Part shown: positions 1 to 5,161 of the stretch, piece after piece
Layout: every line of letters starts with the position of its first letter
How positions within the stretch are numbered: the stretch's first letter is position 1
Origin: an uncultured Clostridia bacterium
GTDB lineage: Bacteria > Bacillota > Clostridia > Christensenellales > UBA3700
Assembly (NCBI GenBank): GCA_947176975.1
Contig: CAMWSW010000093.1
Coordinates: 1 to 5,161 of the forward strand
Length of the DNA: 5,161 nucleotides
Direction: 5' to 3'
Program-made: the position numbers and the translations under genes
The notes under the pieces: generated by a model
What the model was told of the DNA's origin: nothing
What the model saw: only the letters and a program-made list of their open reading frames with translations
Databases searched by the model: none

Positions 1-3000
1 GAACTGGACGAGCGAGGCAACCAAAATTGCCGACGTATACGATAGAATTGCTTTTGCGGTATCGGGTATGACCGATCGCAGAGCAAATGCCGGCGATTAC
101 AGCTTGACGCACAAATACATAGGCGAGGAAGTCGGTAAAAACAACTTTAATATTACTTATATAAACGATTGCGGTATTGACGCGTACACCGTAGAGCCAA
201 AGTCGCTTTATATTGAGTGGAAACAGGAAGGACCAAATTGGGCAGACAACGGTATGGAGTATTTCTATGACGGAACAGCTCCGGTATTTACGCCTGTTGC
301 TCCCGACACGTTGGAAGACGGCAGCGAAAACGTCGTTGTAATTGACTCGACCAACCGCGATACCGTACAGTTGGCAGAAATTCAGCTCAAAGGACGCGTC
401 GTCAACAGTTATTCCGTCAGCACCTCGTTGTCCAATCCTGACAATATCAACAATTATACTATTCAAAATCCGACGGCTACGTTTAAGATAGTCAAGAGAG
501 TAGTCAATATTTACGCAAAGAATCAAACTGCCGTTTACGGCAGAGCAAAGACAGTCTCATTTGCCTCGACGTTGATATCTGATAAACTTGCGAGCGCAAA
601 ATGGGCTTACCCTGCTGACGCCGACGCCGCCAATAAATTCTTGAGCGACGATTATGCGGCTTATCGCCTTACTTCCGAAGCGCAATCCGCGCCTGACGGA
701 AGTTATAAGGATACGGGCGTATATTCTATCGAACTTGAGATCGTAGACGAGGCAGTTGCCGCCAACTATGACGCAAAAATCATCACCGACGGCGCGCCCG
801 CTGACAGACAGGCTGAATTCACTATCACGCCTGCGACGATTCACTTTGGCGCCAACAGATTCAATATCGATTACGACAACACAGAAGAAAACAATTACGT
901 CACCAAGACGCAAATGAAGAATACTATTGATACGGCTGTCAATACCAACCCGGACGAATTCACCGTGGCAATGAGCGATTTGTTCCAAGAGACCGACGCA
1001 GAGTACAGCAATATCAACAACGTGACGAATTGGGTAGATTCTAAGACAAGAACTATTTCCAGAATTGAAGATATCGGCGTATACTACGTTTGGGTAAGAA
1101 TTACGCACAAATGCGCAAATCACGAAAACAAGAGCAATTATGAGCCATTTGAGACCAAAGTTCAAGTCAACATCTTGAGCGGTTGGGCGTCAATCAAAAT
1201 CGTTACGGGCATTGAAGACGCGCAATACGGCAACGACGTTTACTCGTCCTTGGAGATATTCAATAGATTAAAAGACGATCTCCAAGTTTTCGGCGTAATC
1301 AAGGTCGACGAAGAGAACTCTGTAAACTTTACGCTTAAATTACTCGAGGATTGCGTGAAGGACGGCACGGTTACGTTCTACGTACTCAATAGTGACGCCA
1401 CCAAGATGAAGAAAAATGCCGCTTACGGCGATTATACTATCGAAATCGAAGTAGACCAAGCTAAAGTCGCATCCAAAGATTTCAAATATTTCCGTTTCTT
1501 GGATGAAGACGGCAAGGCTAATGCCGATACCAACAAGCCGACGACCAATATCGACGCTTATAAAGTAGTCAAGAGAATCATCGGTATGAAATGGGGACAA
1601 ATGGATGAAGTCTACGGCGAACATTCCGAAACAAGCTACAGCCACACTTATGAGTTGGATAATTTGTTGGAAGGCGACGAAGTCGGTTATACCACAGAGT
1701 ACTCCAAGTTCGTTGACGGCAAGTGGGTTGTCGTAAGACACTCGGATACGTTGTCAGTAGGCAGATATAAAGTTGCAGTCAAGACGATAGATCACCCCGA
1801 TTACGAACTCCCGCAAGGCGGTTTGGAGAAAGAATTCTCAATCACCAAGAGAACGGTAATTATCACACTCAACGACAGATCGCTTACTTACGGCAACGAC
1901 AATGCTAAGCGCGATACGATAGAGACCTATCTCAATACGAGAATTCAAGGTTTTGACCGTTACAACGTTGTAGGCAAGAATGAAGACGGAACAATGCAAA
2001 CCGGTAAATACGACTTCCTTGCAGGCGATACGGTTGCCGATATCTTCACGTTTAAGATTGGCGATTACACTCTCGACAGCAAGTATAGTTATCTCTTTGC
2101 AGATGATTACACCATCTCGATTGAGAAGAACGACAATGGCGTAGGCGCCAACTACGACGTGCAAATTCAAGGCAGTCAGACTGCTAAATTGACAATCAAC
2201 AAATCGTCGGCTATGACGTACGCAAGAGAGTTTATCACGTCAAAAGTATATCAAGGCAAAGAAATCAACGTCGTTGATCCGCTCGGTAAGGTATTTGATT
2301 ATATCAATTTGGTGGGCGATAAAGATAAGTTGCTCGAAGACAAAGACCCCAAGACGATAGTCGAGTATAAGCTCAAGGGCGAAGACGACAGCAAGTACAG
2401 CCCCGAATATAAAGTCAAGGATGCAGACACCTATACGGTAATTATTAAAGTCAACGCGCCCAACCATACCGTCAAAGAATTTGAAGCTACGTTGGAAGTT
2501 GAAAAAGCTTACGTCGTAATCAATATGACGGGCGTTGCGGAGAATGAATACGGAGATAATGAGGATCAAGTCCTTGCCAAAGAAGAGGATGCAAGCATAA
2601 ATACGTTTAGCAAATGGCTCGTAAAGCATTGCAACATCACGCTCACTGCTTACACTGAAAACGGCGGCGACAAAATAACCGTTGACAACATATACAGCGA
2701 CTTTGAGTTCAAAGTAGTTGCTAAAGGCAACGGCAACAGCGACGCTCTTGAAATAGGTTCGTATAAAGTGGGTACTTATAGAGTACACCACCGTACCAAC
2801 GTAGAGAAAGACGGCAAAAACGTAATGGACAACTACGAAGTTGACTACGTTGAAGTTGAAGGCTCGCAAAACGGATATTGCAACGCCGAAGTTTATAAGA
2901 TCATTCCTAAGAAGGTCACCGCAGTAGATTGGGCTACGACGGGACATATCGCAGGAGTAGAGAATAAGTTTGAATTCTCCAACTCTCGTCCAAGTGTGAC

Positions 3001-5161
3001 GGCAACTTATACGCTTATCGGCGAAAGCGCAGCTTCTGATATTCCTTTGAAGTACACCTTGGTTCAAGGCGAATCAAGTAAAGAGGAAGTCATCAATTAC
3101 GGCGTAGGTAAATATATTGCCGAAATCGACATAGACACCGATGACGTAAAATATGCAAAATTCGCCAACTACGACTTTGACGGCGTAGAAGCGTACGCTT
3201 TTGAAATCATTGCCAAGAACGTAACGGTAATTATCAAGAATCAATCGTTCGAATACGGCACTGCTAATACCAAGGTCGGCGGATGGGATTGGTCAAACCA
3301 ATTTACTCGCGTCGAAACAGGTACTTTCGCAGGTACGCCGGTCGTACTCTCTATTGAAGAAAAGACCGACAATAAGTATTACGGCGTTGGCACGTACCAT
3401 ATCGTCGGCAAGTGCGCTTCGCACAACTACAACTTGACGTTCAAGGGTGAAGACGAAAACGGTCAAGCAGGCGCCAACAATTATGCGATCTTCAAAGTCA
3501 CGCCGACTACTATGAGCGTTTCATATCCTAAACACTCCGTATCCTACAACGGCAAAGCGTTCAGCGTGGACGTCAAGAGCATTTTGGCTGACAATGAGGC
3601 ATACGAAATCAAAGGCGAAGGAGACGTGCTTTGGAAAGATGCAACCGTCACCTATAAGCAAGAAGACGGTAGTTATACGAGCGATATCGCCGTCATTGAA
3701 GGACTTACCAACGGCAGCGGTTTGGAAGTTGATTATAGAGTTGTACTTGCCAACCACGTTGCTTACGACGGCTCGATGACGATAGAAATCATCCCCGCTA
3801 AGATAGTCGTCAATATCGCAAAGGGCGCAACCACCGTCTACGGTGATAGCTTGCTCTCATCCGACGAATTGTTCAAATACGCTACACTCGACGTCGATAA
3901 GTCGAGTATGACGGTAGATAATCTCAAAGAACTCTTTACCTTAAGAGTTAGCGGAACGACTACTTCTGCGGCTGGTAAGGTCAACGCAGGTAAGTATGAT
4001 ATCAGTTTTAGAATGAAAGCCGATTACAGCACGTTGTACAACGTAGAACTCGTTGGAGAAGAAGACGCTTACGTAGTTACGGCTAAGACGTTGACGGTAG
4101 AGTGGGATTATACCAAAGCATTTGAGTACGACGGTCTCGATAAATCTGTCAATTATACGCTCGTAGGCGCATTAAACGATGACAGCGTAGCCGTATCTGA
4201 TTTCAAAAATCATACTTATACCGACGCAGGTACTTACGTTGCAACGGTTGAAGGTTTGGACAACGACAACTATACGCTCGACGCTAACGCTACGCTTGAG
4301 TGGACTATTGCTCCGAAGGCAATTAAGATTGTTTGGGTAGCAGGCAACTTCACTTACAACAAAGAAGAGCAACAACTTGAGACCCCGACGATCGAAGAGA
4401 ATCAGTTGGTTGGCAGCGATACTTGCGAAATCACCGTTGAGGCTGATGAGAGCGTCAATGCAGGTACTCATACCGCTAAGGCAGAGACGACGAACGGCAA
4501 TTACGTTGTTGACAACGACACGTTTGAGTTCGTTATCAAGCCCGCTCCCGTAAGCATAAATTGGAAAGAGACGACTTTGACCTACAACGGCGCAGAGCAA
4601 GCTCCTAAGGCAGAAGTCGCAGCAGGTCTCTTCGGAGACGACAAGTGCGGCGTCATCGTAAGCGGCGCTCAAAAGAACGCAGGCGAGAATTATACGGCTA
4701 CCGCAACGCTTGACAATTCCAACTATACGATTGACGGCGAAGCTACCGAGGTATTTAAGATTACCGCTAAGGCAATTACATTCACTTGGGAAAATACCGA
4801 TACGCTCAAGTATACGGGCGAAGCTCAAGCTCCAAGCGCTGTAGCTAACGGAGTAGAGGGCGACGACAAAGTTGAGTTCGTGATCGAAGGCGCTCAAGTC
4901 AATGCAGGCACTGGATATACCGCTACCGTAACGGGCGTCAACAACAGCAACTATAAGATTGACGAAGTTCAACAGACGAGCATGACGACAAATTACTCGA
5001 TTGGCAAGGGCACGAACCAATTTATCGAATTCGTAGCTCCCGATAAGAACTCCGGAAAATTGCCTTGGACCGGCAATGATAAGCCTGACGCTAAATGGGG
5101 CGACGTAACCGTCAAGTATTACTCCGATGCGGATTGCACGCAAGAAGTCACCGATATCGAC
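1..5161 (+). CDS. Giant MBG/YDG-repeat (bacterial Ig-like) putative surface protein, partial at both ends
   Basis: Reading from base 2 gives 1720 codons without a stop to the last base; base 1 is the end of a preceding codon. Start codon, signal peptide, anchor and stop are all outside the window. The protein consists of repeated beta-rich modules with recurring landmarks: a closing aromatic-x-[IV] strand and Lys/Pro linker, a hydrophobic strand often ending in Trp (W73, W531, W977, W1368, W1445, W1521, W1596), a tyrosine turn (Y-G-x or Y-x-G), a G-x-Y strand and an N-Y strand. These are marks of the MBG/YDG families of bacterial Ig-like domains, which usually form extracellular stalks. No enzymatic motif or membrane helix is seen. 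Only nine Cys occur in 1720 residues, and Asp, Glu, Asn, Thr, Val, Lys and Tyr dominate, as expected for an exported fibrous protein. Adhesion or a structural cell-surface role is inferred from the family; ligand and anchoring are unknown. The reading frame is very secure, the family assignment good, the biological role open. Confidence 0.95.
2..193 (+). repeat. Module 1: C-terminal part of an MBG-like module
   Basis: Residues 1-64 are the end of a module whose beginning lies upstream. The late-module G-x-Y strand is visible as NAGDYSL (residues 29-35), and the closing strand as YTV just before the EPK linker at 65-67. The tyrosine turn that defines the module type is missing from the window, so the type cannot be given. 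One Cys (C57) lies just before the closing strand. It shows that the repeat array extends to the left of the window. Confidence 0.7.
194..4078 (+). repeat. Twelve long MBG/YDG-like modules (modules 2-13), two turn types largely alternating
   Basis: Boundaries were set by eye just after each closing aromatic/aliphatic-x-[IV] strand. By residue: module 2, 65-163 (FYDGTAP); 3, 164-275 (VYGRAK); 4, 276-391 (DYDNTE); 5, 392-522 (QYGND); 6, 523-614 (VYGEH); 7, 615-732 (TYGND); 8, 733-833 (VYQGKE); 9, 834-967 (EYGDN); 10, 968-1069 (FEFSNSRP, Tyr replaced by Phe); 11, 1070-1166 (EYGTA); 12, 1167-1263 (SYNGKA); 13, 1264-1359 (VYGDS). Most then show a G-x-Y strand (GVYSIEL, GDYTIEI, GRYKVAV, GTYRV, GKYIAEI, GTYHIV, GKYDISF) and many an N-Y strand (NYDAK, NYDVQ, NYEVD, NYDFD, NYNLT). 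Lengths are 92-134 residues, with modules 5 and 9 longest. Similarity is at the level of motifs rather than DNA, so these are old, diverged repeats. Boundaries may be off by several residues. Confidence 0.8.
4079..5002 (+). repeat. Four short regular Y-x-G MBG/YDG modules (modules 14-17)
   Basis: By residue: module 14, 1360-1436; 15, 1437-1512; 16, 1513-1587; 17, 1588-1667. They are 75-80 residues long, clearly shorter than the preceding modules. Each has a strand ending in Trp (LTVEW, IKIVW, VSINW, ITFTW), then the turn (FEYDGLDK, FTYNKEEQ, LTYNGAEQAP, LKYTGEAQAP), then [DN]AG plus a strand (DAGTYVATV, NAGTHTAKA, NAGENYTATA, NAGTGYTATV), then an N-Y strand (NDNYTLD, NGNYVVD, NSNYTID, NSNYKID). 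Modules 16 and 17 are the closest pair, also sharing GDDK and GAQ. This pattern closely matches the common MBG/YDG-type repeats of large Firmicute surface proteins. The family call is most secure here. Confidence 0.88.
5003..5161 (+). other. Start of a differently patterned Ig-like domain, truncated by the window end
   Basis: Residues 1668-1720 follow the closing strand NYSIG but do not repeat the W-strand and tyrosine-turn pattern. Instead they read NQFIEF, then LPWTG, then DAKWGDVTVKYYSDADC. An 'A-K-[WYF]-G-x-V-x-x-x-Y-Y-S-D' pattern is, from memory, often found next to MBG modules in large Firmicute surface proteins, where it forms another Ig-like repeat. The domain is incomplete, so the family is not certain; further copies may follow downstream. 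Confidence 0.5.

Noticed and set aside
557..1165. 202-residue minus-strand open frame with a signal-peptide-like start
   Set aside because: It is codon-register antisense of modules 3-4. The hydrophobic beginning is the complement of hydrophilic sense codons, and there is no intergenic space for a promoter.
2240..3067. 275-residue minus-strand open frame, rich in Val, Phe and Ile
   Set aside because: It is codon-register antisense of modules 8-10. Its composition follows from complementing Asp, Asn, Glu and Lys codons, and it ends at a sense TCA.
3594..3779. 61-residue + strand open frame in another frame
   Set aside because: It lies wholly inside module 12 of the long frame, has no family resemblance and is of a length expected by chance.
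5060..5074. LPWTG (residues 1687-1691), which fits the LPxTG sortase signal
   Set aside because: It is followed by hydrophilic, domain-like sequence (NDKPDAKWGD) with no hydrophobic helix or basic tail, and the frame stays open to the window end. It is most likely a chance match inside an Ig-like domain.
4172..5143. 323-residue minus-strand open frame with a hydrophobic, membrane-protein look
   Set aside because: It is codon-aligned antisense to the sense gene, stops at a sense TTA, and covers modules 14-17 and part of the next domain, which carry clear family motifs on the + strand. It matches no family I recognise.
1..5161. CRISPR array or DNA-level tandem repeats
   Set aside because: Repetition is at protein motif level with periods of 75-134 residues. 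Shared DNA words, such as those around the linkers and the AGT/AGC turns, are short and diverged, with no regular spacer structure.
1..5161. Frameshift or pseudogene
   Set aside because: The sense frame is unbroken and module motifs stay in the same frame from end to end.

Overview
The whole window is one uninterrupted coding stretch on the + strand. It reads from base 2 through base 5161 as 1720 codons without a stop, and neither end of the gene is present. No intergenic DNA, RNA gene, promoter, ribosome binding site, terminator, CRISPR array or mobile element is visible. Conventional genes on the minus strand are rejected: every long minus-strand frame is in exact codon register with the sense gene and is explained by its codon usage.

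The encoded protein is a giant, repetitive, beta-strand-rich protein made of MBG/YDG-type (bacterial Ig-like) modules, the kind found in very large bacterial surface and adhesin-like proteins. Each module ends in a short strand of the form aromatic-x-[IV] followed by a Lys/Pro-rich linker (for example FKIVKR, FTITPA, YKIIPKK, WTIAPK, FKITAK). It continues with a hydrophobic strand, often ending in Trp, then a tyrosine turn (Y-G-x or Y-x-G), and late in the module a G-x-Y strand and an N-Y strand. I count one partial module (residues 1-64), sixteen complete ones (residues 65-1667) and the start of a differently patterned domain (residues 1668-1720).

Layout: 2-193 is the tail of a module. 194-4078 holds twelve long modules (92-134 residues), in which a Y-G-x type and a Y-x-G type largely alternate. 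4079-5002 holds four short, regular modules (75-80 residues), all close to the Y-x-G type. 5003-5161 begins a domain that lacks the tyrosine turn and carries a 'DAKWGDVTVKYYSDADC' pattern.

The organism is probably an anaerobic, Clostridia-like Firmicute, perhaps an uncultured gut lineage, since such proteins are common there. Arg is mostly AGA, Leu mostly TTG/CTC/CTT, and the base composition looks moderate. This is inference with low confidence; other phyla also carry MBG-domain proteins. Secretion and surface attachment are expected from the family, but their signals lie outside the window.
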